64,000 nt of DNA from Rhizobium oryzihabitans (GTDB taxonomy: Bacteria; Pseudomonadota; Alphaproteobacteria; Rhizobiales; Rhizobiaceae), in assembly GCF_010669145.1 (NCBI RefSeq), contig NZ_CP048632.1, positions 2,934,501 through 2,998,500 on the forward strand, in the 5' to 3' direction. Under the pieces are notes generated by a model. The model ran no database searches. It was not told the origin of the DNA and saw nothing but the letters and a program-made list of their open reading frames with translations. Both the position numbers and the translations under genes were made by a program. Positions 35,269-44,062 of the stretch are shown here, piece after piece. Numbering within the stretch: position 1 is the first letter of the stretch; the number at the start of each line of letters is the position of its first letter.

Positions 35269-36198
35269 TCAGAGGCCACGTTTTCCGAAGGTCCGGGTCT
35301 GGCGCAGCGGATGCGCTTCAGGCGTGCGTTCGTCCCGGGAAAATGCCGGTGCGGCCGCGTTCCTGTCCGCCCTCGGCGAAGGGGAAAAATACTCGCTGCC
35401 GAGTTCGGGAAAACGTGCGTCGAATGTTGTCGGCGCGAGCTCGGGTTTCGCCAGAACGTAACCCTGCATCAGCAGGACGCCCAGTTCCTCGCACAGCTCG
35501 ACCTGCCAGCTGGTTTCCAGCCCTTCGAAGACTGGCTCTATTCCATCGTTGCGAAACTGGCTGACGATGACGCGCAGAAGGGCGGCACCCGCCGAATTCT
35601 GCATGAAATCACGCACCCAGCCCGCTTCGAATTTCACATAGTCCGGCTTGATGAGTTTTACCCGGTCAATGTCGGAATCGCCGGCGCCATAGTCGTCCAG
35701 CGCCACGCGAAAGCCGATGTCATGCATGTGGTAGGCGAAGTCCGCGACCATCTGGGTGTCGGACGCCTTTTTCTCGGAGATTTCGCAGACGATGCGGTCT
35801 GCGGTCATGCCGGCTTCGTGGGCGGCCAGCCGCATGCGTTCAACCTCCTGCCGCATCTTGGTCGGGGTCTGGAACAGGCCGGGATGGAAATTGACGAAGA
35901 TGCGGGCGCGGGAGCGATTGAGCCTGCCGGTATTGAGGATGTGGATGGTGCGCAGGATGCTGTCGATATTTTCGATATCTTCAGGCGCCACCAGCGAGAA
36001 GAATTCACCCGGCGTCACCGGTTCGCCGTTGCGGTGGGGTCGTACCAGACCTTCGAAGGAATCGATGTCGAGCGCACCGCTCATCGTTCGGCGGAAAATG
36101 GGCTGCAAGGCCGATTTCAGGTTGAAGGGGCTATAGGCCGTGGACCATGTGCCATCGACCTCGCGGACAAGACTGGAAAAGATGCTTTTGGGCGCCAT
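35269..36198 (-). CDS. Stand-alone EAL-domain protein
   Basis: A 309-residue cytosolic protein with one EAL domain (about 25-250) and a disordered, Arg-rich C-terminal tail (about 268-309). The signature is EGL (SFEGLVRP). NFHPG, CEISEKK, LDDYGAGDSD, the Lys in YVKFEAG and QGYVLAKPE are present, but the loop AEGVET is altered to FEGLET. It may be an active phosphodiesterase or a degenerate c-di-GMP/protein-binding regulator. No GGDEF partner is fused. It is divergent from aspartate aminotransferase. Confidence 0.85.
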   Translation of the reverse strand: MAPKSIFSSLVREVDGTWSTAYSPFNLKSALQPIFRRTMSGALDIDSFEGLVRPHRNGEPVTPGEFFSLVAPEDIENIDSILRTIHILNTGRLNRSRARIFVNFHPGLFQTPTKMRQEVERMRLAAHEAGMTADRIVCEISEKKASDTQMVADFAYHMHDIGFRVALDDYGAGDSDIDRVKLIKPDYVKFEAGWVRDFMQNSAGAALLRVIVSQFRNDGIEPVFEGLETSWQVELCEELGVLLMQGYVLAKPELAPTTFDARFPELGSEYFSPSPRADRNAAAPAFSRDERTPEAHPLRQTRTFGKRGL

Positions 36199-36270
36199 TT
36201 TTCAACCAGCTATAGAGACACGATCCCTAGGCTCGCTAATGTAGCGGATCAAGCGTTACTTCCGGGTTAA

Positions 36271-37611
<1,341 letters not shown>

Positions 37612-37634
37612 TCGGTTGTTGTGATCTTGAAAGA

Positions 37635-37662
37635 AGCCCGGCAGCGATGCCGGGCTTTTTTT
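37635..37662 (+). terminator. Terminator of aatA
   Basis: Perfect 9-bp stem AGCCCGGCA/TGCCGGGCT with a GCGA loop, followed by a T7 run, 23 bases after the stop. Confidence 0.93.
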
Positions 37663-37689
37663 GTTCGGTGGGGCCCTTCGCACACTCCA

Positions 37690-37762
37690 CGTCATCCTCG
37701 GGCTTGACCCGAGGATCCACAACCCGGGGCGATGGATCCTCGGGTCAAGCCCGAGGATGACG
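37690..37762. repeat. RIME-like intergenic palindrome, copy 4 (perfect 30-bp arms)
   Basis: 37690-37719 (CGTCATCCTCGGGCTTGACC and on) is the exact reverse complement of 37733-37762, with a 13-base loop. It is the shortest and most perfect copy in the window and matches copy 1 and the partial copy at the right edge. It sits between the convergent aatA and chaA-like genes. Confidence 0.9.
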
Positions 37763-37821
37763 GAGGAGAGGTTTCGGTGACGCCTTGTCGGATGCTGGAA
37801 GTCCAGGCGCGACGCTCGTTT

Positions 37822-38928
37822 TTAAAGCCCGAGAAACAGCAGCATGATGAACGTGGCGAAAAGGATGAAATGCGTCATTCCCTCAATCGCGTTGGTTTCA
37901 CCGTCATTGAGATTGATGGCGGCGGCGATGAGGGTGATGAAGACCATGACGGTCTGAACCGGCGTCATCGCCATGATGAAGGGTTGGCCGGTGTAAAGCG
38001 CGATGCCTTCCATGACCGGGACGGTGAGGATGACTGTCGACAGTGATGCGCCCATGGCAATATTGACGACGGCCTGCATGCGGTTGCGCAATGCGGACCG
38101 GAGGGCGGTCAGGATTTCAGGTGAGGCGGAGATCGTCGCTACCACGACCGCCATCAGTGCCGGTGGCGCGCTCGTGCCTTCGAGGCTCTCACTCAGGAAG
38201 GCCGCCATGAATTCCGCCAGCACGCCGATCAGCACCACACCGGCGATGATGAGGCCGATGGAGAGGGAGACGCTGCCTTCCTCCTCCTCTTCTGCGTGGC
38301 TGTCGGAAGGTTGACCGGCCGGATGCGCCTTGCGGGGATAGGCGTAGCTGAAGAAATAGCTGTGCGGGCCGACCTGCATTTTCAGGAACAATGCATAAAG
38401 CGCGATCATTGCGACGATGGTGAAGGCGGAATAGACATGCCAGCTTTCATCGGGAATGAATTCCGGCACGATCATCGAGATACCCATGGCAGTCAGGATC
38501 ATGACGCCATAGGTCTTGCCTGAATCGTCATTATAGGGCTGTTCGCCGTGGCGCAGGCCGCCGAGCAGGGCGGCCAGACCTAGAATGCCGTTGATGTCGA
38601 TCATCACGGCGGAATAGATCGTGTCGCGCACCAGGGTTGGCGAGCTGGATTCGCTCATGATGATGGCAAGGATCAGCACCTCTACCGCCACTGCCGACAG
38701 TGTCAGGATCATGGTGCCATAGGGATCGCCGACCTTGGCGGCAAGGATTTCGGCGTGATGGGCAACCCGCATGGACACCAGAATGATCATGCCGATGAGT
38801 GCGATGGCGGCTATGAGAGACGCCGTTTTGCCCGCCTCGAATATTGTATGTTCGGCCATATAGGCGACGATTGTCGCCGGTATTGCCAGGAGCAGCATGC
38901 GCTCCTGCTTCAGAATAGAACCCGCCAT
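37822..38928 (-). CDS. Calcium/proton antiporter, ChaA-like (CaCA family)
   Basis: A 368-residue exchanger with about 11 TM helices in two inverted repeats split by a hydrophilic acidic loop (about 200-225, HAEEEEEGS). The first alpha-repeat reads AAKVGDPYGTMILTLSAVAVEV and the second ATISASPEILTALRSA. ChaA exports Ca2+, Na+ or K+ in exchange for protons at high pH or salt. It is monocistronic, starting at 38928 with a likely promoter in the 195-base gap upstream. Confidence 0.92.
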   Translation of the reverse strand: MAGSILKQERMLLLAIPATIVAYMAEHTIFEAGKTASLIAAIALIGMIILVSMRVAHHAEILAAKVGDPYGTMILTLSAVAVEVLILAIIMSESSSPTLVRDTIYSAVMIDINGILGLAALLGGLRHGEQPYNDDSGKTYGVMILTAMGISMIVPEFIPDESWHVYSAFTIVAMIALYALFLKMQVGPHSYFFSYAYPRKAHPAGQPSDSHAEEEEEGSVSLSIGLIIAGVVLIGVLAEFMAAFLSESLEGTSAPPALMAVVVATISASPEILTALRSALRNRMQAVVNIAMGASLSTVILTVPVMEGIALYTGQPFIMAMTPVQTVMVFITLIAAAINLNDGETNAIEGMTHFILFATFIMLLFLGL

Positions 38929-39123
38929 CGATTTCCCTTCCCCGTGCCAGTCCCAGGCTGTGACGTATCGTCCATCAGATCAAGCAGGATTTGCGCTTGA
39001 GTGCTTTTGGTAGGATAGTGGTGTTGCAGGACATGCTGCTCATGCCGTGGTGTTCCCGTCGGATGCAATGCTTGAAACGCGGTTGTGGTTGCCATGTCGC
39101 CTACTGAAACAGGAGGAACATGC

Positions 39124-39390
39124 ATGACCAAAGTGGTCTATGAAATCGTCGAGCATGACGGAGGCTTCGCCTACCGCATGAACGGCGCTTATTCAGAAAC
39201 CTTCCCTTCCTATGCCGATGCGGTTGAGGCTGCACGCATCGTTGCTGCCGAGCAGCAGGTGGAGGGTGATGACGAGGAAATCAGCTATCAGGACGAGCGC
39301 GGCCAATGGCACGAGGAATATAGCCAGGGCGGTGATCGGCCGGAAGCCGAGGTGGTCGACAAGACTTCATCTCCGGCCAGACCTTTTTGA
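39124..39390 (+). CDS. Small hypothetical protein, DUF2188-like
   Basis: An 88-residue protein. VVYEIVEHDGGFAYRMNGAYSETFPSYADAVEAA resembles the short two-strand plus helix DUF2188 fold, with an acidic C-terminus. The function is unknown. ACAGGAGGAACATGC before the ATG at 39124 is a strong ribosome site. It stands alone between the antiporter (divergent) and the LysR gene (convergent). Confidence 0.7.
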   Translation: MTKVVYEIVEHDGGFAYRMNGAYSETFPSYADAVEAARIVAAEQQVEGDDEEISYQDERGQWHEEYSQGGDRPEAEVVDKTSSPARPF

Positions 39391-39409
39391 AAAACAGACG
39401 TGAACAGTC

Positions 39410-40354
39410 CTAGCGCCGTTGCGGCGGAGCGTTCGGATCGGTTTCCTTGAGATGGAGCTTGAGGCCTTCGACAAGGGCGCTGAACACGGCACGGCATCGC
39501 GGCGAGGTCTTGAGATTTTCGTGCATCGCGACCCAGGTGTGCAGTGGAATGTCGATTTTCGGAAGGACCTGGACGAGACGTGGGTCCTTGCGTGCCAGAC
39601 CGATCTGACAGACGCCAATGCCTGCGCTGGCGCGGATCATGGCAAGCTGGGCGAGATTGCTGTCGGCGCGGATTTCGAAGGAAATCTCTTCAATATCAGG
39701 TATTTCCGGATCGAGCGAACGCATCCGCTGAATAGCCGCCCGGATAAAGGGCGTCTTGCGGTCGAAACCGACCATGCGGTGGTGGTTGAGGTCCTCCATG
39801 CTTTCCGGGGCGCCGGCTTTTGCCAGATAATCGCGCGTCGCATGAAATCCCAGGCGAAAATTGCCGATGTAGCGCATGACGATCGCATCCTGCTGCGGTT
39901 CGGTCATACGAATGGCTATATCGGCCTCACGCCGTAAAAGGTCTTCCAGCGTATCGGAGAGCGAAAGCTCGATTTCAAGACGCGGATGAACTTCCTGCAT
40001 GGCTGCGATGATCGGCGGCAGCATTTCCACACCGATAATATCCGATGCGCTGATACGCACGGTGCCTTCGATCTTGCCCACCTCGCCCGAGGCCGCGCGC
40101 ATGAGGGCTGCGGTCGTCGCTGCCAGATTTTCCGCATAGGGCCGCAGTGCCAGCGCTGCTTCCGTCGGCATCAGGCCGTGCGGCGAGCGGATGAAGAGCG
40201 GAAAGCCGACAGCCTCTTCCAGCGCGCCGATATGGCGTCCCGCCGTCGGCTGGGTGATGCCGAGTTCGCGGGCGGCGGCGGAAAGCGAACCGTCGCTTAG
40301 CACGCTGAGGAAGGTGCGATAGAAATCCCAGCTGATGTCACGGCTTCTGGTCAT
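39410..40354 (-). CDS. LysR-family regulator
   Basis: A 314-residue LTTR. The winged HTH is at residues 8-66 (DFYRTFLSVLSDGSLSAAARELGITQPTAGRHI), followed by the LysR substrate-binding domain (about 92-295). I chose the ATG at 40354 (MTRSRDISWD); the long open frame upstream runs through the divergent promoter and is not conserved. It is transcribed divergently from an NAD(P)-binding oxidoreductase with 89 bases between starts, so it very likely controls that gene and itself. Confidence 0.92.
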   Translation of the reverse strand: MTRSRDISWDFYRTFLSVLSDGSLSAAARELGITQPTAGRHIGALEEAVGFPLFIRSPHGLMPTEAALALRPYAENLAATTAALMRAASGEVGKIEGTVRISASDIIGVEMLPPIIAAMQEVHPRLEIELSLSDTLEDLLRREADIAIRMTEPQQDAIVMRYIGNFRLGFHATRDYLAKAGAPESMEDLNHHRMVGFDRKTPFIRAAIQRMRSLDPEIPDIEEISFEIRADSNLAQLAMIRASAGIGVCQIGLARKDPRLVQVLPKIDIPLHTWVAMHENLKTSPRCRAVFSALVEGLKLHLKETDPNAPPQRR

Positions 40355-40443
40355 AATATTTTGTATAGCTGCTCCACTGATTTCGATAATTTCGTATACC
40401 ACGGAACGGGACGATACTCCAGCCCATAACAAGGAGTACGGCG

Positions 40444-41481
40444 ATGATATATGAAAACCAGGCAAATGCGGCTGAGAATGCCACGCCACTGGCCCTGATC
40501 GTCGGGGCGAATGGCGGTGTCGGCAGCCAGATTTCGAAGATGCTGCTGCAGCGCGGCTGGCGGGTGAGGGCGATGACACGTCAGCCGGCACAGACTGCTG
40601 CGGCGGACGGTGTGGAGCGCGTGACTGGCGATGCCATGAACAGGCAGGACGTGGTGGGGGCCGCAAAGGACGCGAAGCTTATCGTCCATGCGGTCAATCC
40701 TCCCGGATATCGCAACTGGGACAGGCAGGTGCTGCCAATGCTCGACAATACCATTGCCGCCGCCGAGGCCAGCGGTGCGAGGATCGTATTTCCGGGCAGC
40801 GTCTATAATTTCGGTCCGGACGCCTTTCCGCTTCTGACGGAAGACAGCCCGCAAAAGCCGTTTACCCGCAAGGGCACCTTACGTGTCGAAATGGAGCGGC
40901 GGCTGAAAATGGCGTCAATGCGCGGCATTCCCGTTCTGATCGTCCGCGCGGGTGATTTTTTCGGCCCGGACGCGAAAAACAACTGGTTTTCGCAGATGCT
41001 GGTGCGGCCGGGCAAGCCGGTTCGCAGCGTCCAGAATCCCGCAGCGCCCCATGCCGGGCATCAATGGGCCTATCTGCCTGACGTAGCCGAGACGATCGGA
41101 CGGCTGCTTGACCGCGCCGAGGAGCTTTCGACCTTTGCGGTCTATCACATGGAGGGTTTCTGGGATTTCGACGGGATGCAATTGACCGGTGCGATCGAAC
41201 GGGCCGTCGGCCATCCGGTCAAGCGGCGGCGGCTATCCTGGTTGGGCATTAAGCTGGCGGCGCCCTTCGTTCCCCTGTTCCGGGAGGTGCTGGAAATGCA
41301 ATATCTCTGGCAGATGCCGATCCGGATGAGCAACCGCAAGCTCACGGATTTTCTCGGAGCGGAACCGAAAACACCCATCGATGTGGCGGTATCCGCGACA
41401 TTGGCAAGCCTGGGTTGCCTTGAAGAGGTGCCGAAAGCGGCGGGCCTTCACCATCCGGCCGATGCCGGGGGCAGGGTGTGA
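40444..41481 (+). CDS. NAD(P)-binding epimerase/reductase (NmrA/SDR-like)
   Basis: A 345-residue extended-SDR Rossmann protein. LIVGANGGVGSQISKML (residues 18-34) is the dinucleotide loop. PGSVYNFGPD stands where the YxxxK region of epimerases begins, and the downstream Lys is not obvious. The substrate is unknown. AAGGAGTACGGCG precedes the ATG. It is followed by a small membrane protein with TGATG overlap, and the two form an operon under the divergent LysR regulator. Confidence 0.87.
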   Translation: MIYENQANAAENATPLALIVGANGGVGSQISKMLLQRGWRVRAMTRQPAQTAAADGVERVTGDAMNRQDVVGAAKDAKLIVHAVNPPGYRNWDRQVLPMLDNTIAAAEASGARIVFPGSVYNFGPDAFPLLTEDSPQKPFTRKGTLRVEMERRLKMASMRGIPVLIVRAGDFFGPDAKNNWFSQMLVRPGKPVRSVQNPAAPHAGHQWAYLPDVAETIGRLLDRAEELSTFAVYHMEGFWDFDGMQLTGAIERAVGHPVKRRRLSWLGIKLAAPFVPLFREVLEMQYLWQMPIRMSNRKLTDFLGAEPKTPIDVAVSATLASLGCLEEVPKAAGLHHPADAGGRV

Positions 41482-41870
41482 TGGCGACCGCAGTGAACGG
41501 GATGTCCGCTCGGCGCCGACTATTCGCCGTGATTTCGACGATCGTGCCGGTGCTGATTTTTGCGCAGGTGCTGCTGGCCGGACTGTCGATCTATTATGAC
41601 GGATCGCTGATTTCGCTGCACAAGGGGCTTGGCATGTTGATCGCCATTCCCATCGTGTCGCTGGTGGTCCTTGCCCTGCGTTACGACGAGGTGCGGCCGA
41701 ACCTTGCCCGTGCGGTCGCGCTGCTGGCTCTCTACTGCCTCCAGGTGGCACTGATGAGCATCGGGCGGGAAACCGGAAATGGCCTGCTGCAGGCGCTGCA
41801 TGTGGCCAACGCCTTCGTCATGGGTGCGTTTTCTGATTTTGCGGCGCGGCAGGCGCGCAGCCTGTCCTGA
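41481..41870 (+). CDS. Four-TM small membrane protein (DUF6220-like)
   Basis: A 129-residue protein with four hydrophobic helices (about 15-37, 45-64, 74-94, 99-117) and little else. It resembles small DUF6220-type membrane proteins. Its ATG at 41481 overlaps the upstream stop (TGATG), so it is translationally coupled to the oxidoreductase. A helper role in the same pathway, for example quinone or electron handling, is conceivable but not shown. Confidence 0.75.
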   Translation: MATAVNGMSARRRLFAVISTIVPVLIFAQVLLAGLSIYYDGSLISLHKGLGMLIAIPIVSLVVLALRYDEVRPNLARAVALLALYCLQVALMSIGRETGNGLLQALHVANAFVMGAFSDFAARQARSLS

Positions 41871-41876
41871 AACGGC

Positions 41877-41911
41877 AAACGCCGCACTGCTTTGAAGCAG
41901 TGCGGCGTTTT
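41877..41911. terminator. Bidirectional terminator between membrane protein and nerA
   Basis: A perfect 16-bp stem AAACGCCGCACTGCTT / AAGCAGTGCGGCGTTT with a 2-base loop and TTTT on the right. It lies 7 bases after one stop and 18 bases from the convergent nerA stop. Confidence 0.92.
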
Positions 41912-41928
41912 GGATTTGTCGATGATTA

Positions 41929-43041
41929 TCAGCCAAGAGCCGGATAGTCGGTATAGCCTTCAGCCCCGCCACCATAGAAGGTCGGCTGATTGGGCTCGTT
42001 CAGCGGCGCGTCGTCCTTCAGGCGGCGCACCAGATCCGGATTGGCAATAAAGGCCTTGCCGAAGGCCACGGCATCCACCCTGCCGCTTTCCACCGCCTCG
42101 ATGGCGCTCTGGCGGTCGTAGCCGTTGTTGGCGATCCAGAGGCCCTTGCCGCCGGCATTGCGATAGGCACCCTTGAAGGCGGCGTAATCGAAGGGTTTGT
42201 CGCCTTGCTTGAAGTCGCGTGGACCACCGGTTGCACCTTCAACGACATGGATGAAGGCGAGGCCCCGCTTGCCGAGTTCTTCCGCAACATAGTTATAAAG
42301 CGGCTGCGGGTCGGCCTCGAAAATATCGTTCGCCGGCGTGACGGGGGAAAGGCGGATGCCGGTGCGGCCCGCGCCGATCTCTTCCGCAACCGCGTCAACG
42401 ACTTCGAGCAGGAAACGGGCGCGGTTTTCGATCGAACCGCCATATTCGTCGGTGCGCTGGTTGGTGCTGGATTTCAGGAACTGCTCGATCAGATAACCGT
42501 TGGCGGCATGGATTTCGACGCCGTCAAAACCGGCCTCAAGTGCTGCGCGCGCGCCGGTGCGGTAATCTTCAAGGATAAGGCCGATATCGTCGATGGTCAG
42601 TGCACGCGGCTCGGAGGTTTCCGCAAAGGCGCCGGTGCCGTCATCATTGATGATATAGGTCTTCGATTTGGCGGGGATGGCCGAAGGGGCGACAGGCTGG
42701 CCGCCATGCGGCTGGAGCGACGTGTGGGAAATGCGCCCTACGTGCCAGATCTGCGCGACAATCTTGCCGCCTGCCGAATGCACGCCGTCGGTGATCTTTT
42801 TCCAGCCTTCGACCGCTTCCTGCTTGTAGAGGCCCGGAACATCCGCATAGCCCTGACCCTGCTGGGAAATCGGCGTGCCTTCCGTAACGATCAGCCCGGC
42901 CGTTGCACGCTGCTCGTAATAGGTGGCGTTGAGGTTGTTGGGAATTGCCCCCGGCGAACGGTTGCGGGTAAGGGGGGCCATGACGATACGGTTGGCGAGT
43001 GCGATATCGCCGGCCTGTGCCGGTTCGAAAAGACTTGTCAT
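41929..43041 (-). CDS. nerA: Old-yellow-enzyme reductase, NerA/NemA type (nitrate ester reductase)
   Basis: A 370-residue FMN-dependent ene/nitrate-ester reductase. The start LFEPAQAGDIALANRIVMAPLTRNRSP, the HAANGYLIEQFLKS segment (His-Asn ligand pair), and the end FYGGGAEGYTDYPALG match what I recall of Agrobacterium radiobacter NerA, which denitrates glycerol trinitrate and reduces electrophilic alkenes. It is full length. It lies 129 bases downstream of an ArsR-type repressor gene on the same strand, so induction by electrophiles via that repressor is likely. Confidence 0.93.
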   Translation of the reverse strand: MTSLFEPAQAGDIALANRIVMAPLTRNRSPGAIPNNLNATYYEQRATAGLIVTEGTPISQQGQGYADVPGLYKQEAVEGWKKITDGVHSAGGKIVAQIWHVGRISHTSLQPHGGQPVAPSAIPAKSKTYIINDDGTGAFAETSEPRALTIDDIGLILEDYRTGARAALEAGFDGVEIHAANGYLIEQFLKSSTNQRTDEYGGSIENRARFLLEVVDAVAEEIGAGRTGIRLSPVTPANDIFEADPQPLYNYVAEELGKRGLAFIHVVEGATGGPRDFKQGDKPFDYAAFKGAYRNAGGKGLWIANNGYDRQSAIEAVESGRVDAVAFGKAFIANPDLVRRLKDDAPLNEPNQPTFYGGGAEGYTDYPALG

Positions 43042-43101
43042 GCGACTTCACTTTCTTGTCGGTTGGCGAATTGCGCGGGGGACGCGCTCTCTGTTTGTTT
43101 C

Positions 43102-43149
43102 GGGCATCGAACCCTTGAAAACCGGATTACCGTCTTCGGTTCGATGCCC
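43102..43149 (-). promoter_or_regulatory. Long hairpin in the arsR-nerA spacer
   Basis: Perfect 12-bp arms GGGCATCGAACC and GGTTCGATGCCC enclose a 24-base loop with a short inner ACCG/CGGT pairing. In the arsR-nerA transcript this would be a stable stem about 60 bases before the nerA start. It has no T-run, so it may be a processing or stability element rather than a terminator. Confidence 0.55.
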
Positions 43150-43170
43150 TGGTCTTGAAGCTTGGGAGGC

Positions 43171-43461
43171 TCAAAGATTGGCTTGCAGATAATTGCGGAA
43201 GGCGTCGATGGTTTCCTCGTTGCGTTCGAAAAACACCCATTGCCCAACTTTCTTCGACCTTATCAGGCCAGCCGCCTGCAGAACCGCCAGATGCGACGAC
43301 ACGGTCGATTGCGACAGGCCGCTGATCTGAAACTGGTTGGCGCATACACCCATGCTGAGCGGATGATCCTGGCAGAAGTGATTTTCCGGGCACTTCAGCC
43401 ATTCAAGGAACTTCAGCCTTGCAGGGTGGGAAAGGGCTTTGAGGATTTCCTCCGGGTTCAT
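43171..43461 (-). CDS. ArsR-family repressor upstream of nerA
   Basis: A 96-residue winged-helix repressor. The recognition region SGLSQSTVSSHLAVLQAAGLIRSKKVGQWVFFER (about 48-80) is ArsR-like. Cysteines in LKCPENHFCQDHPLSMGVC (residues 23, 29 and 39) could sense electrophiles, metals or thiol stress. It sits upstream of nerA on the same strand and next to a perfect operator-like palindrome, so it probably represses itself and nerA. Start ATG 43461 with GAGAAGCGTAG upstream. Confidence 0.9.
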   Translation of the reverse strand: MNPEEILKALSHPARLKFLEWLKCPENHFCQDHPLSMGVCANQFQISGLSQSTVSSHLAVLQAAGLIRSKKVGQWVFFERNEETIDAFRNYLQANL

Positions 43462-43486
43462 CTACGCTTCTCTAATATCTGGTGTG

Positions 43487-43504
43487 ATCGATATGTATAT
43501 CGAT
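43487..43504. promoter_or_regulatory. Candidate ArsR operator
   Basis: ATCGATATGTATATCGAT is a perfect 8+2+8 palindrome 26 bases upstream of the arsR start, with another TCGATATA half-site at 43510-43517. Size and position suit ArsR autorepression. Confidence 0.7.
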
Positions 43505-43565
43505 GTTTTTCGATATACAATTCACGTATCCGTGAAGGCCGGTCTGTCGCCGCCTTGTGGCTTCC

Positions 43566-43665
43566 AAAAAAGAAGGCCGCTGGATTTCTCCGCGGCCTGA
43601 CAAGTTTGAAGGTCAAAACCTCCAGAGGGGAACAGCTGTCGCGTGCATAGGCAAGCGTGACAGCT
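43566..43665 (-). ncRNA. abcR: AbcR-type (alpha-r15) sRNA, copy distal to vtlR
   Basis: About 100 nt. The 5' hairpin CAGCTGTCACGC..GCGACAGCTG is followed by the conserved single-stranded stretch TTCCCCTCTGGAGGTTTTGACC and a Rho-independent terminator (AGGCCGC/GCGGCCT, then TTTTTT ending near 43566). The promoter on the minus strand is TTGTTT (43695-43700), 17 bases, then CATATT (43672-43677). A TTGCATCATGCGA LysR-type box lies directly upstream. AbcR RNAs are Hfq-dependent repressors of ABC-transporter mRNAs in Rhizobiales. I cannot say whether this copy corresponds to AbcR1 or AbcR2. Confidence 0.88.
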
Positions 43666-43702
43666 GATTGAAATATGGGAGTAGCAATAATGCAAAACAA
43701 GG

Positions 43703-43715
43703 TTGCATCATGCGA
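43703..43715 (-). promoter_or_regulatory. LysR-type T-N11-A box upstream of the distal abcR
   Basis: TTGCATCATGCGA fits T-N11-A with the inner dyad GCAT-C-ATGC and abuts the -35 element, the expected place for a LysR-type activator. The neighbouring VtlR/LsrB protein is the obvious candidate; in Brucella VtlR activates an abcR gene. The proximal copy lacks this box. Confidence 0.6.
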
Positions 43716-43749
43716 TATTTCGCCAAATTGGGGAAAATTCTTGCGGGTA

Positions 43750-43865
43750 AAAAAAGAGGGCCGCCGGATAGATCCAGGGCCCTTTAAGTGTGAAGGTCAA
43801 AAACCTCCAGAGGGGAACAGCTGATGCGGTGGAACTGGGAGGAAAAGCCACCGTGTGCATCAGCT
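43750..43865 (-). ncRNA. abcR: AbcR-type (alpha-r15) sRNA, copy proximal to vtlR
   Basis: About 116 nt. The extended 5' hairpin pairs CAGCTGATGC with GCATCAGCTG and CGGTGG with CCACCG, presenting TTTTCCTCCCAGTT (an anti-Shine-Dalgarno seed) in its loop. TTCCCCTCTGGAGGTTTTTGACC and a terminator follow (GGGCC..GGCCC, then TTTTTTT at about 43749-43755). The promoter is TTGTTT (43895-43900), 17 bases, CATATC (43872-43877), the same architecture as the other copy. The tandem pair between nerA/arsR and vtlR matches the known abcR1-abcR2 locus beside lsrB/vtlR. Confidence 0.9.
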
Positions 43866-44062
43866 GAGTGCGATATGGTGCTTTTTTGTGCACGAAACAA
43901 CTCTTTTTTGTGCAGGTCAGGCATGCGCACCGCGCAGGTCTGCATATTTCCGGTATATTTTCTGTGCAAAGCTGGCGTGGAGCGCGCCCGGCGCATGGCT
44001 GCGCCAGACAGGCCAACTCCATGAATTAGTATGATGTTTTGTGGCGTTGGCCTATTTAAACG

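Noticed and set aside
39410..40666. 418-residue version of the LysR regulator starting at 40666
   Set aside because: The first 100 or so residues would run through the divergent promoter and the start of the oppositely oriented oxidoreductase. The LysR HTH begins right after ATG 40354.
43458..43700. 80-codon minus-strand frame over the distal abcR RNA
   Set aside because: The promoter, hairpins and terminator identify an sRNA here, and the frame has no ribosome site or known motif.
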